DNA of 64,000 bases, from NCBI RefSeq assembly GCF_002101965.1, contig NZ_LQQA01000035.1, forward strand, positions 62,001 through 126,000. The letters are read 5' to 3'. Of this stretch, positions 1-8,677 are shown piece by piece; positions within the stretch are counted from its first letter, which is position 1, and every line of letters begins with the position of its first letter. Below the pieces are notes generated by a model, which saw only the letters and a program-made list of their open reading frames with translations, had not been told where the DNA came from and ran no database searches. This DNA is from Mycolicibacterium wolinskyi. GTDB taxonomy: Bacteria; Actinomycetota; Actinomycetes; Mycobacteriales; Mycobacteriaceae. Made by a program: the position numbers and the translations under genes.

Positions 1-919
1 CGACGCCTTCACCACCGAGTTGGCGGCGGGCTACGACATCCGTCCGACGATCGCCGTCACCAAGGCCCACGTGATGCTTCCCGAGATCACCGATGCGATC
101 GCCCGGGGCCGACTGAACCCCGACGGACGGACCCTGCTGTCCAACGGTGCGGCGTTGGTGACCAAGGCGGCGATCGAGCCGGTCTGGTATCTGCCGGGCG
201 TCGCCGCGAGGTTCGGCTGCAGCGAAAACGCTTTGCGCCGTGTGCTGTTCGAAGAGACCGGTGGCATGTACCCGGAGCTGGTCACGCGTGGTGATCTGGA
301 GGTGTTCCTACCGCCCATTGGCGGGCAGACCCTCTACATCTTCGGCGACGCACGCGATCTGGCCGACCCGGCCGTCGAGCTGACCGCTCGTGTGCACGAC
401 GAATGCAACGGTTCGGACGTCTTCGGATCCGACATCTGCACCTGTCGGCCCTACCTGACCCACGCGATCGAAGAGTGCATTCAGGGCGCGCAGCGCGGCG
501 GCGTCGGCCTGGTCGCCTACTACCGCAAGGAAGGCCGCGCACTCGGCGAGGTCACGAAATTCCTTGTGTACAACGCCCGTAAGCGCCAGGCCGGCGGGGA
601 CACCGCCGACCAGTATTTCGCCCGCACCGAATGCGTCGCCGGCGTCCAGGACATGCGCTTCCAAGAACTCATGCCCGACGTGCTGCACTGGCTCGGCATC
701 CGCAAGATCCATCGCCTGGTGTCGATGAGCAACATGAAGTACGACGCCATCGTCGGTGCCGGAATCGAGGTCGGCGAACGGGTCAACATCCCCGACGAGT
801 TGATCCCGGCCGACGCCCGGGTCGAGATCGACGCCAAGATGGCCGCCGGTTACTTCACCCCGGGACCGGTGCCCGATGCCGACGAGTTGAAGATCGCCAA
901 GGGCCGCGGACTCATTTGA
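1..919 (+). CDS. URC1-type GTP cyclohydrolase II homologue (3' part)
   Basis: This is the C-terminal part, about 305 residues, of a RibA-type GTP cyclohydrolase II homologue whose start lies left of the window; the frame is open from base 2. The zinc-site spacing Cys-x10-Cys-x-Cys is present at bases 404-445. The usual RQEGRGIGL loop reads RKEGRALGEV, a form I associate with URC1 proteins of the uracil catabolism pathway rather than with riboflavin synthesis. The stop overlaps the next start (TGATG). A DUF1688 protein and uracil phosphoribosyltransferase follow, which is the URC1-URC4-URC6 set. I infer a role in pyrimidine ring opening at the nucleotide level; true RibA activity is the alternative. 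Confidence 0.8.
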   Translation, partial: DAFTTELAAGYDIRPTIAVTKAHVMLPEITDAIARGRLNPDGRTLLSNGAALVTKAAIEPVWYLPGVAARFGCSENALRRVLFEETGGMYPELVTRGDLEVFLPPIGGQTLYIFGDARDLADPAVELTARVHDECNGSDVFGSDICTCRPYLTHAIEECIQGAQRGGVGLVAYYRKEGRALGEVTKFLVYNARKRQAGGDTADQYFARTECVAGVQDMRFQELMPDVLHWLGIRKIHRLVSMSNMKYDAIVGAGIEVGERVNIPDELIPADARVEIDAKMAAGYFTPGPVPDADELKIAKGRGLI

Positions 920-2139
920 TGACCACCATCGACACCGAGGCCGCGGCGGCGGTAGAGACCCTGCACACCACCGCCGCCATCCGCGAACGGGCACAGTTCC
1001 TCCTGCAGCGCGCCCGCGCCGGCGAATCCACGTGGTTCCACGTCGACGACGATGCGCTGCCCGTCGCGGCGGGCGAGGTGGCGACGCTGACCCGAGACCG
1101 CTATCCCGATCTCGATATCCCCTACCACAGCCGGTGGCGGCATCTCGAAGCGGGCGGGGTCGACCGCAAGGCCGAAATTGACTGGGCATCAACAGGTTCG
1201 GACGCGGCGTCGCGCGCCCGCTCGATGATCGATCTGACCGTCGTGAGCGTGCTCCTCGACGCAGGCGCCGGGCCGGACTGGCAGTACGCCGAACCGGGCA
1301 CCGGTTTGCGTTTCGAGCGGTCCGAGGGTCTGGGCGTGGCCAGCTGGCACGCCTTCTGCGGTGGACTGTTCTCCAGCGACCCGGCCCAGCCGTTGCAGGT
1401 GGATGGGACGGGACTGCGCGCCCTCGACGCGGGCCGGCTTGCCGACGCGTTTCAGGTGAGGGCCGACAATCCGGTGGTCGGGCTCGACGGCCGGCTGCAG
1501 CTGCTGCACCGACTCGCCGATGCGCTGGTGGCACAGCCGGAGGTGTTCGGCGTGCCGGGGCGTCCCGGTGGGCTGTTCGACGTCCTTGCCGGGCCTTCGG
1601 TCGCCGCCCACGAGATCCTGACGCGCCTGTTGACGTCGCTGTCCGGGATCTGGCCTGCCGACAACACCGTTGACGGCAGGCCGCTCGGGGACTGCTGGCG
1701 CCATCCGGCTGTTCCCGGCCCCGGCCTTTCCGAGGGCTGGATGCCCTTTCACAAACTCTCCCAGTGGCTGACCTATTCACTGCTGGAACCGTTCGAATGG
1801 GCCGGCGTAGCCGTGACCGACCTCGGCGCGTTGACCGGACTGCCCGAGTACCGCAACGGCGGGCTGCTGCTCGACAGCGGCGTGTTGCAGCTTCGGGACC
1901 CCACACTGGCCTCTCAGACGTGGGCCGTGGGCGACGAACTCGTCGTCGAGTGGCGTGCCTTGACGGTGGCTCTGCTCGACGAACTGGCAGACCTGGTCCG
2001 CGAGCGGCTCGGCGCGCCGGATCTGCCGTTGGCGTGCGTGCTTGAGGGCGGCACCTGGGCGACAGGCCGTGCACTGGCACAGCGGTTGCGGGCCGGCCGC
2101 CCGCCACTGTCCATCGTCAGCGACGGCACCGTCTTCTAG
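919..2139 (+). CDS. DUF1688 family protein (URC4-like)
   Basis: This 406-residue protein shows the features of the DUF1688/URC4 family: a middle GLRFERSEGLGVASW segment, then PLGDCWRH, FHKLSQWLTYSL and GLPEYRNGGLLL in the C-terminal third. No signal peptide or membrane segment is visible, so it should be cytosolic. The family is required for growth on uracil as nitrogen source in yeasts that have the URC pathway, but its reaction is not settled. The ATG overlaps the stop of the URC1 homologue, and upp begins 9 bases after its stop, so the three genes should be one translationally linked operon. The longer upstream reading frame is a shadow of the preceding gene. Confidence 0.85.
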   Translation: MTTIDTEAAAAVETLHTTAAIRERAQFLLQRARAGESTWFHVDDDALPVAAGEVATLTRDRYPDLDIPYHSRWRHLEAGGVDRKAEIDWASTGSDAASRARSMIDLTVVSVLLDAGAGPDWQYAEPGTGLRFERSEGLGVASWHAFCGGLFSSDPAQPLQVDGTGLRALDAGRLADAFQVRADNPVVGLDGRLQLLHRLADALVAQPEVFGVPGRPGGLFDVLAGPSVAAHEILTRLLTSLSGIWPADNTVDGRPLGDCWRHPAVPGPGLSEGWMPFHKLSQWLTYSLLEPFEWAGVAVTDLGALTGLPEYRNGGLLLDSGVLQLRDPTLASQTWAVGDELVVEWRALTVALLDELADLVRERLGAPDLPLACVLEGGTWATGRALAQRLRAGRPPLSIVSDGTVF

Positions 2140-2148
2140 GAGGACAGG

Positions 2149-2778
2149 ATGGGCAACCTGCATCTCATCGACCACCCGTTGATCCAGCACAAGCTCACCT
2201 TGATGCGGCAGAAAGACGTGTCCACCAACGGCTTTCGCCAACTTCTTGCGGAGATCTCGATGTTGATGACCTACGAGGTGCTGCGCGACATCCCGCTGCA
2301 CGAGATCGAGATCGATACGCCGCTGGAATCCACGACGGGAGCGGTCATCGACGGCAAGAAGCTGGTGTTCGTCTCCATCCTGCGGGCCGGAAGCGGGATC
2401 CTCGAGGGAATGCTCAGCGTGGTCCCGAGTGCCCGGGTCGGCCATATCGGCCTCTACCGTGATCCGAAAACACTTGTCGCGGTGGAGTATTACTTCAAGC
2501 TGCCGAGCGATCTCGCCGAACGCGACGTGGTGGTGGTCGACCCGATGCTGGCCACCGGCAATTCCGCGGTGGCCGCGATCGACCGCATCAAGGAGTACCG
2601 GCCGCGTTCCATCAAGTTCGTCTGCCTGCTCACGTGCCCGGAGGGGGTCGCGGCCATGCAGGCTGCGCACCCCGAAGTGCCGATCTACACCGCGGCGCTG
2701 GACCGCCGGCTCGACGAGCACGGCTACATCGTGCCGGGCCTCGGCGATGCCGGCGATCGCATCTTCGGCACAAAGTGA
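2149..2778 (+). CDS. upp: Uracil phosphoribosyltransferase (URC6 position)
   Basis: This 209-residue protein has the normal length for Upp, which makes UMP from uracil and PRPP in the cytosol. The PRPP loop is DPMLATGNSA near residue 130, RAGSGILEGM lies near residue 80, and the uracil-binding C terminus reads PGLGDAGDRIFGTK. A strong AGGAGG ribosome site overlaps the stop codon of the DUF1688 gene. Alone it would be called a salvage enzyme. Its place as third gene behind URC1- and URC4-like genes suggests that here UMP is also the entry point of uracil breakdown. Salvage and catabolism may share this enzyme if no second upp exists in the genome. Confidence 0.95.
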   Translation: MGNLHLIDHPLIQHKLTLMRQKDVSTNGFRQLLAEISMLMTYEVLRDIPLHEIEIDTPLESTTGAVIDGKKLVFVSILRAGSGILEGMLSVVPSARVGHIGLYRDPKTLVAVEYYFKLPSDLAERDVVVVDPMLATGNSAVAAIDRIKEYRPRSIKFVCLLTCPEGVAAMQAAHPEVPIYTAALDRRLDEHGYIVPGLGDAGDRIFGTK

Positions 2779-2810
2779 TGCTGCGCGCCGCCGACAAGTA
2801 GCCTCGCGGC

Positions 2811-3584
2811 ATGAGCGCCGAGCAGGACAAGCTGAACATCGTCGCCGGCCCGCCGGTTTCGGACGAGTTCGAACCGCAGGCCGCTGCGGTGTATCCGCGC
2901 CACAACTGGGGCCTGGGCGCGTTCCTGCTCGTCGAAGCGGTCTACCTGGGCGTCTCGGCGGCATTCGGACTGCTGGCCGCCGGCCGCAGCGGTGCTCCCC
3001 CGGCCTGGATGATGGCCGTCGCGATCGCCGTCCCCACCGTCGCCGCCGCCGCGCTGGCCCTGCTGATCGCCCGTGTCCGGGGCAACGGGCCGCGCATCGA
3101 CTTCCGGCTCCACTGGTCGTGGCGCGGATTGTGGCTGGGCCTGGCGTTCGGGCTCGGCGGCTTGTTCGTGACGTTGCCCGCGGCGGCGATCTACCTGTCG
3201 ATCGTGGGGCCGGAGGCCAACTCGGCGGTGGGACGGGTCTTCGACGGTGTCGAGGCCACCTGGCCGCTGGCGATCGCGGTGTTTCTCCTGGTCGCGTTCA
3301 TCGCCCCGTTCTGCGAGGAGGTCGTCTACCGCGGGCTGTTGTGGGGAGCGCTTGAGCAGCGCTGGGGCAGATGGATCGCCGTGGTGGTGTCGACCGTGGT
3401 GTTCGCGCTCGCGCATTTCGAGCCGACGCGGGCCCCGCTGCTGCTGATCGTCGCCATCCCGATCGCGTTGGCCCGCTTGTACTCCGGCAGTCTGATCGCC
3501 AGCGTCGTCGCCCATCAGGTGACCAATCTGCTGCCCGGCATCGTGATGATGTTCGGGCTCGTGGGCATGGTGCCCGCGGGCTGA
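2811..3584 (+). CDS. CPBP family intramembrane metalloprotease
   Basis: This 257-residue polytopic membrane protein carries the CPBP (CAAX protease/Abi) signature in order: EEVVYRG near residue 166, then FALAHFEP, then HQVTNLL near the C terminus. These give the glutamates and histidines that bind the metal. The N-terminal 35 residues are hydrophilic and the remainder contains about seven or eight hydrophobic segments. Bacterial members cleave membrane-embedded substrates, but the substrate of this one cannot be read from the sequence. It starts 32 bases after upp and could be read through from the uracil operon. It converges with the next gene, with only 7 bases between the two stops. Confidence 0.85.
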   Translation: MSAEQDKLNIVAGPPVSDEFEPQAAAVYPRHNWGLGAFLLVEAVYLGVSAAFGLLAAGRSGAPPAWMMAVAIAVPTVAAAALALLIARVRGNGPRIDFRLHWSWRGLWLGLAFGLGGLFVTLPAAAIYLSIVGPEANSAVGRVFDGVEATWPLAIAVFLLVAFIAPFCEEVVYRGLLWGALEQRWGRWIAVVVSTVVFALAHFEPTRAPLLLIVAIPIALARLYSGSLIASVVAHQVTNLLPGIVMMFGLVGMVPAG

Positions 3585-3591
3585 GGCGCAC

Positions 3592-4374
3592 TCAGCGCTT
3601 GCGGTCGCGGACCTTGTAGGTCGAGGGCCACGACATGCGGCTCTCGTCGCCCAGCAGCGGCGTTCCGGATCCGCCGACACGAACGTCGTACGCCTCCTGG
3701 CCCGCGCCGACCTCGCGGTTGGCGTGTTCGGAGGCGAGGTAGTAGAGCTCGTCGATCGCCGCTTCGCTGTAGGCGACGAACGTCGTCTTGCGCACGATGT
3801 CGTTCATCCCGGCAGTCATCCGGTCCGGCAGGATGCGTGACGCCAGCGCGGCCAGTCCCAGCAGGGTGAACGGGATGACCCAGTAGCAGATGAATGACAG
3901 CGGCGTCTTGGTGTCGAGGATCGTCGCGTCGCCCTGCACGAGCGGCGGGATCGCCGATGAGATCGTCATCCCGGCGAACGCGGCCACCCAGATCCAGGTC
4001 AGGATCGTCACGATCCGCTTGAACAAGTCACTTTCCACGACGCCGGGTGGCTGCCCCGCCGCGGCGAACTCCTGCACGAAGGGCTTGCCGATCAAGGCTC
4101 CGACGAGGGCGACCAGGAAGATCCCGGCATTGCTCAGTGGTTGCATCCAGCGTTCCATGACGTCCTGGCTGAGCACGAGCGTCAGGACCGTCAGTACGAC
4201 GAACGTCGCAAGCGCACCGATCTCGAGGGTCCGCCCGGGGTTCCCCGATATCCGGCTGATGACGAACGTCGCGATGGCCGCCACGAGCGCAACCAGCACC
4301 GCGACGAGGAACGGCACGTTCCCGACGAGTACCCAGTAGATGATCCACGGCGCGAAGCCAAACAGTATGCCCAC
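3592..4374 (-). CDS. Hypothetical polytopic membrane protein
   Basis: This 260-residue protein starts with GTG and has about five or six hydrophobic segments between residues 5 and 185, followed by a hydrophilic tail of about 75 residues. I do not recognise a functional family. The first half looks like a generic mycobacterial septum-formation or DUF-type membrane protein (GFAPWIIYWVL, VGALIGKPFVQEF). The C-terminal tail contains no obvious motif. The neighbours, CPBP and M48 proteases, are also membrane proteins on either side, but nothing shows a shared operon. The ORF is supported by even hydrophobicity and by third-position GC typical of the window. Confidence 0.7.
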   Translation of the reverse strand: MGILFGFAPWIIYWVLVGNVPFLVAVLVALVAAIATFVISRISGNPGRTLEIGALATFVVLTVLTLVLSQDVMERWMQPLSNAGIFLVALVGALIGKPFVQEFAAAGQPPGVVESDLFKRIVTILTWIWVAAFAGMTISSAIPPLVQGDATILDTKTPLSFICYWVIPFTLLGLAALASRILPDRMTAGMNDIVRKTTFVAYSEAAIDELYYLASEHANREVGAGQEAYDVRVGGSGTPLLGDESRMSWPSTYKVRDRKR

Positions 4375-4446
4375 GAGCGCACAGTCTAGGGGCTTACCGT
4401 TGGCTATACGGCAAGTCCTGCGACGGGCCGCGTGTTGTCGGGCGCG

Positions 4447-5508
4447 TTATCCGTCGTCGTCGCTCTTGGCGTTGCGTCGCCACTCGGAAATCTTGCGGCC
4501 CATCGAGTCTGCCGCATTCGTCGCGGCCTGACCCACGCCGTCGACGATGCCGCCGAGCCCGTCGCGGATACCGCGGATGAGCGGATCGTTCGACTGGTCG
4601 AACCCGTCCTTGTAGTGCCGGGCGGCCGCGCCCAGGTCTTCGCTCCAACCGACTTTGTCATCGTCGGAGCGACGCGGATAGTCGCCGGCCAGGATGGCGC
4701 CGTAGCCTCCGGTGTCGACCCACTGGGTGAGCGCCGCGGCGCGCAGCACCGAGAAGGGATGGGTCTGCAGCTCGAGGTTGAGCAGCTTGAGCAGCCCGTC
4801 GCGCATGTCGCCCGTGCGCTCGTATTCCCGGGCCTGTGCGAGAAACGCCTGTGAGTCGAGCTTGTCGAGCCGGCTGCCGCCGGCCAACTTGAGCTCGACC
4901 CGGATGGCCGCGTCGACATCCTGACCGCACAGCAACCCCGCGCGGTCACCCGAAAGCTCGGATTTGCGTTGCCATTCCATCAACGCGGCGACCATCGCCC
5001 GCAACGCCCAGCCGCCGATCGGGATGAAGCCGAACGTCGACGCGACCCGCAGCAGGTGCATCAGCATGGTGCGGTACACCGCGTGACCGCTCAGCGCGTG
5101 CCCGAGTTCGTGGCCGACGACGAAGCGCATCTCCTCGTGCGACATCAGGTCGTACATGCCCGAGGTGATGACGATGAACGGCTCGTCCATGCCGATCGCG
5201 TAGGCGTTGGCGATCGGCGACTGCATGACGAACATCTCGGGCCGGGCCGGGGCGTCGAGCACCTGGACACACTCGTCGAGCAGTGCGTCGAGATCGGCGA
5301 ACTGACGGGGCCCGACGCGTGCCGAGTTGGCCAGGTACAACAGCCGGTGCTGGCGTTCGCGCAGCATGCCCGACAGCAGTTTGAGGATCTGGTCGAAGCC
5401 CTTGAGCCGGCGCAGAGCTGACAAGGCGGTCCGGTCGGCCGGATGTTCCCACGCGCGGGAACTGATGCCGGGGAATACGGCTCGCGACGTAGCGGGTGGC
5501 TGGTTCAT
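4447..5508 (-). CDS. M48 family zinc metallopeptidase
   Basis: This 353-residue protein has a GHELGHALSGH zinc motif with the two histidines at residues 133 and 137, and a candidate third ligand in KSELSGDRAG further on. A hydrophobic stretch follows the HExxH helix (around MLMHLLRVASTFGFIPIGGWAL). This fits M48 (HtpX/Ste24-like) peptidases that act at the membrane, although it has fewer membrane segments than HtpX. The C-terminal 100 residues are hydrophilic with no recognised domain. Start choice is the ATG at 5508. It stands alone on the minus strand between a membrane protein and the RipD-like gene. The substrate is unknown. Confidence 0.85.
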   Translation of the reverse strand: MNQPPATSRAVFPGISSRAWEHPADRTALSALRRLKGFDQILKLLSGMLRERQHRLLYLANSARVGPRQFADLDALLDECVQVLDAPARPEMFVMQSPIANAYAIGMDEPFIVITSGMYDLMSHEEMRFVVGHELGHALSGHAVYRTMLMHLLRVASTFGFIPIGGWALRAMVAALMEWQRKSELSGDRAGLLCGQDVDAAIRVELKLAGGSRLDKLDSQAFLAQAREYERTGDMRDGLLKLLNLELQTHPFSVLRAAALTQWVDTGGYGAILAGDYPRRSDDDKVGWSEDLGAAARHYKDGFDQSNDPLIRGIRDGLGGIVDGVGQAATNAADSMGRKISEWRRNAKSDDDG

Positions 5509-5594
5509 CGGTGGACGCCCTTCGTTGCCTGCAGCTCAACCCTACGGAGTGCGGCGGCGGCGCGGTGACACCAGATTCGGCCACCGGCCGGGCG

Positions 5595-6215
5595 TCAGGC
5601 GATGATGCGTACCAGGTAGGGCGTCATGCCTTCGGTGCGGACGGGCGAGACGGTGACCGCGGGCTCGGTGCCCTGGATCATCTGCCCGTTACCGAGGAAC
5701 AGCGCGACGCTCTGGGTGCCCTCAGGCCCGTAGAAGATCAGGTCACCCGGCAGCGCCTGCGACGGCAGCACCTTCTGCCCCACTTTGTACTGCTCGCCCG
5801 ACGACCGCGGCATCTTCACCCCGGCGCCGGCGAACGCGTACACGATGAGGCCCGATGCATCGAACCCGACGACGTTCGACGACGGGTCGGCCACCGTGGT
5901 GACCGCCGGGGCACCAACCGCGGGCATGGACAGACCCGGGGTGACCGGCGTCAGCCCGGGGGCGGCAACCGGCGCACCGAAGCCGGGAACGATTGCCGGG
6001 GCGGGGATTTCGCGTGCGACGCCGCGGGTGGGCCCGTTGATGTCGCCGCCGCCGTAGGCGAACGGCACACCGCGCTGCGAAAGCGCCCGCGCGATAACGC
6101 GTTCGACGAACTGCTGATTGCCGGCCGGCCGGTCGAACGGCGCGGCATTGGCAAGTCCGGGAGCCGCCGCCACCAACAGGGCCAAGCTCACCACGAGGGC
6201 ATACGTGCGTCTCAT
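5595..6215 (-). CDS. RipD-like NlpC/P60 protein lacking catalytic Cys and His
   Basis: The ATG at 6215 gives a 206-residue exported protein with a clear signal peptide (MRRTYALVVSLALLVAAAPGLANA); the longer frame would bury it. A GFPGAP-rich linker separates the N-terminal helix (NQQFVERVIARALSQRGVPFAYGG) from the rest of the NlpC/P60 fold. The catalytic Cys of the normal DCSG motif is Ala120 (GFDASGL) and the catalytic His position is Ser169 (TQSVALFLGNG). This matches what I know of M. tuberculosis RipD (Rv1566c), a non-catalytic peptidoglycan-binding protein, so I infer a cell-wall binding or regulatory role. An orthologue assignment would need the gene neighbourhood, which differs here. 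Confidence 0.8.
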   Translation of the reverse strand: MRRTYALVVSLALLVAAAPGLANAAPFDRPAGNQQFVERVIARALSQRGVPFAYGGGDINGPTRGVAREIPAPAIVPGFGAPVAAPGLTPVTPGLSMPAVGAPAVTTVADPSSNVVGFDASGLIVYAFAGAGVKMPRSSGEQYKVGQKVLPSQALPGDLIFYGPEGTQSVALFLGNGQMIQGTEPAVTVSPVRTEGMTPYLVRIIA

Positions 6216-6487
6216 CCGAACATCAACTTCCCCGACCTCGGCGTGAAACCTGCGCATACTGGTGGTCGACGTCAGTAGCGTCAATTATTTGTACCGGGCG
6301 TTTCGCGGATTGCCCAATTTCTATGGGGCACAACGCCAATCAGATGCGATACCGTGACCGAACGGTAATCCCGGCGCAGTTGGCGCGACGGCTCGCGAAT
6401 GTGCGATCCCATACCCGCGAAGCGGCGAGTCGCGGATGGGACCGCACGGTCGCCGGCGGCGGCGCGGCAGCTGACAGGATGGTGGCC

Positions 6488-7171
6488 ATGCACCCTGACG
6501 CGAATCAGCAATCCTGGTCGGCACGCCTGTGGCAGGAGACCGAGGCCACGTACACAGCGATCGTGGCGCACCCGTTCCTGACCGGGCTCACCGACGGCAC
6601 CTTGGACGAAAAAGTGTTCGCCCACTACGTCGCCCAGGACGCGCATTACCTCCGCGACTACGCCCGCGCGCTGGCAATCGTGGCGGCCAAGGCACCCACG
6701 CTGGCCGACACCGCGATGTTTGCGCGCCACGCGGCTGAGGTGTTCGACGTCGAACTGGGGCTGCACAATGAGCTGCTGCCGGAGTTGGGACTCGATCCCG
6801 CGGAACTGGATTCGACGCCCGTCGCGCCCACAACCCGCGCGTACACCAGCTACCTGCTGGCGACGGCCTACGGCGGCAGTTTCGCCGACGGATTGGCCGC
6901 GGTGTTGCCCTGCTATTGGATCTACGCCCGCGTGGGGGCGGAACTGCTCGGGCGCGGCTCGACGGATCGCCGCTATCAGCGTTGGATCGACAGCTACGGC
7001 GGCGAGGAGTTCGCGGCGACGGTCGCCGAGGTTCTGGCCCTGACCGATCGGGTCGGACCGACGCTGAGCCCGTCGGAGGAAGCCGTAGCGCGCGCGCATT
7101 TCGCCGTGACGGCGCGCTACGAGTGGATGTTCTTCGATGCCGCCTACCGACTCGAAGAATGGCCGGTCTGA
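6488..7171 (+). CDS. tenA: TenA family thiaminase II-like protein
   Basis: Starting at ATG 6488 gives 227 residues, the usual length of TenA. Family features include the N-terminal LWQETEATYTAIVAHPFLTGLTDGTL, the VLPCYWIYARVG segment with the candidate active-site cysteine, and the C-terminal YEWMFFDAAYRLEEWPV with its conserved glutamate. TenA proteins hydrolyse aminopyrimidine breakdown products for thiamin salvage, or thiamin itself. The frame runs further upstream, but those residues are arginine-rich and unlike the family. An alternative ATG at 6479 would add only three residues. No other thiamin gene is nearby. A very strong hairpin follows the stop. Confidence 0.9.
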   Translation: MHPDANQQSWSARLWQETEATYTAIVAHPFLTGLTDGTLDEKVFAHYVAQDAHYLRDYARALAIVAAKAPTLADTAMFARHAAEVFDVELGLHNELLPELGLDPAELDSTPVAPTTRAYTSYLLATAYGGSFADGLAAVLPCYWIYARVGAELLGRGSTDRRYQRWIDSYGGEEFAATVAEVLALTDRVGPTLSPSEEAVARAHFAVTARYEWMFFDAAYRLEEWPV

Positions 7172-7176
7172 GCCGG

Positions 7177-7213
7177 CCAACCCTCACCCGCGCGGCGCGC
7201 GGGTGAGGGTTGG
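7177..7213. terminator. Perfect 17-bp bidirectional hairpin between tenA and tpx
   Basis: Bases 7177-7193 pair perfectly with 7197-7213 around a 3-base GGC loop. The hairpin begins five bases after the tenA stop and ends seven bases before the tpx stop on the other strand, so it can end both converging transcripts. No U-tract follows, which is common for mycobacterial terminators. Confidence 0.85.
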
Positions 7214-7220
7214 GCAGGAT

Positions 7221-7715
7221 TTACTTGATGGCGGCCAGCGCTGCGTCGTAGTCGGGCTCGGTGCCGATCTCGGGCACCAGCTCGGTGTAGGCGACGTTGC
7301 CGTCGGCGCCGATCACCACGACCGCACGGCCGAGGAGCCCGGCCATCGGGCCGTCGCTGATGGTGATGCCGTAGTCGTCGCCGAAGCTGTCGCGGAACGC
7401 CGACGCGGTCGTGACGTTCTCGATGCCCTCGGCGCCACAGAACCGCTTCTGCGCGAACGGCAGATCCTTCGACACGCACAGCACCGTGGCTCCACTGGCC
7501 GCGGCACGCTCGTTGAACGTCCGCACGCTCGCGGCGCACACCGGGGTGTCGACCGACGGGAAGATGTTCAGCAGGACGGCCTTGTCGCGGAACTGGTCGC
7601 TGGTGACCGCGCCGAGATCAGTGCCGGTCAGGGCGAAGCTGGGGGCCGGGCTTCCGACGGCGGGCAGCTCGCCGACCGTGTTGATGGGATTTCCACGCAA
7701 GGTTATCTGTGCCAT
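7221..7715 (-). CDS. tpx: Thiol peroxidase
   Basis: This 164-residue protein is a 2-Cys peroxiredoxin of the Tpx type that reduces peroxides with thioredoxin. The peroxidatic Cys60 lies in DTPVCAASV, the resolving Cys93 in QKRFCGAEG, and a third Cys80 is present, the same numbering as in M. tuberculosis Tpx. I chose the ATG at 7715 (MAQITLRG) because it matches the known mycobacterial N terminus; the frame extends only two residues more. The gene is divergent from the antibiotic-kinase homologue with 52 bases between starts, and ends at the strong hairpin shared with tenA. Confidence 0.95.
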   Translation of the reverse strand: MAQITLRGNPINTVGELPAVGSPAPSFALTGTDLGAVTSDQFRDKAVLLNIFPSVDTPVCAASVRTFNERAAASGATVLCVSKDLPFAQKRFCGAEGIENVTTASAFRDSFGDDYGITISDGPMAGLLGRAVVVIGADGNVAYTELVPEIGTEPDYDAALAAIK

Positions 7716-7767
7716 GGGCACAGTCTGTCAAAACCGGCCGCGGCACGGGCAGTCCGGGGGTGCGACC

Positions 7768-8670
7768 ATGGGGTCGATGATCGAACTGCCCGACGCGGTG
7801 CGCGCGATGTCCGCACGCGGGCCCCGGTGGCAGGCATGGGTGGACGGCCTCCCCAAGCTCGTGCGCGCCCAGATCGCCGAATGGGAGCTCACCCCGGACG
7901 GCCCTCCGACACACGGCTACTGCTCGATCGTGGTGCCGGCCCGCACGCGCGACGGTGACACCGCAGTACTCAAGGTCGGGTTCCCGGACGAGGAGTCCGA
8001 GCACGAGCATCTCGCGCTGCGCAGATGGGCGGGACATGGCGCGGTTCGGCTGTTGCGCGCCGAGCCGCACCGCCGCGCCATCCTGCTCGAGCGGTTGCAT
8101 TCGCGAAACCTCAACGAGCTATGGGATATCGAGGCGTGCGAGGTCGTTGCCTCGATCTACGCGCGAATCCACGTGCCCGCGCTGCCCCAGTTGCGCTCGC
8201 TCACCGAATACGTCCACCGCTGGACCACTCAGTTGCAGGCGCTCCCCCGCAACGCGCCCGTGCCGCGCAGGCTCGTGGAGCAGGCGATCGGACTCGGTAC
8301 GGACCTGGCCGCAGAACCGGCGAGCGCCGCGACACTCATCCATGGCGATCTGCATTACGAGAACGTGCTGGCCGCCGACCGCGAGCCTTGGCTGGCGATC
8401 GACCCGAAGCCGCTCAACGGCGATCCGCATTACGAGCTCGCACCGATGTTGTGGAACCGGTGGGACGAGCTGACCGGATACGTCCGCGACGGAGTCCGGC
8501 GGCGGTTCTATGCGCTGGCCGAGGCTGCCGGCCTCGACGCCGACCGGGCGCGTGCGTGGGTGATCGTGCGCGTGATGCACAACGCGATGTGGGAACTGAC
8601 CGAGAACGTCGAGCCCGATGCGGACTGGCTGACGACCTGCGTTGCGATCGCCAAAGCCGTCCAGGATTGA
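7768..8670 (+). CDS. Aminoglycoside/hydroxyurea phosphotransferase family kinase (APH(6)-like)
   Basis: This 300-residue protein has the kinase-like phosphotransferase fold of the streptomycin 6-kinase/hydroxyurea kinase family. The catalytic loop reads LIHGDLHYENVL and the metal-binding Asp follows in WLAIDPKPLNGDPHYELAP. The N-terminal lobe contains VLKVGF, the nucleotide-binding lysine strand. The ATG at 7768 starts just before the conserved IELPDAVRAM; ATG 7777 is the alternative. Family members phosphorylate streptomycin or hydroxyurea, but chromosomal actinobacterial members often have no proven antibiotic substrate, so resistance is only an inference. It diverges from tpx and converges with a short hypothetical gene. 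Confidence 0.85.
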   Translation: MGSMIELPDAVRAMSARGPRWQAWVDGLPKLVRAQIAEWELTPDGPPTHGYCSIVVPARTRDGDTAVLKVGFPDEESEHEHLALRRWAGHGAVRLLRAEPHRRAILLERLHSRNLNELWDIEACEVVASIYARIHVPALPQLRSLTEYVHRWTTQLQALPRNAPVPRRLVEQAIGLGTDLAAEPASAATLIHGDLHYENVLAADREPWLAIDPKPLNGDPHYELAPMLWNRWDELTGYVRDGVRRRFYALAEAAGLDADRARAWVIVRVMHNAMWELTENVEPDADWLTTCVAIAKAVQD

Positions 8671-8677
8671 TCCTGGT

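Noticed and set aside
308..2107. 599-codon open frame on the minus strand
   Set aside because: It is antisense to the URC1/DUF1688 genes and rich in Arg/Pro, which is the shadow pattern of GC-rich genes. The same applies to the long frames at 20147-21649 and 33181-34755 (minus) and 59109-60572 (plus).
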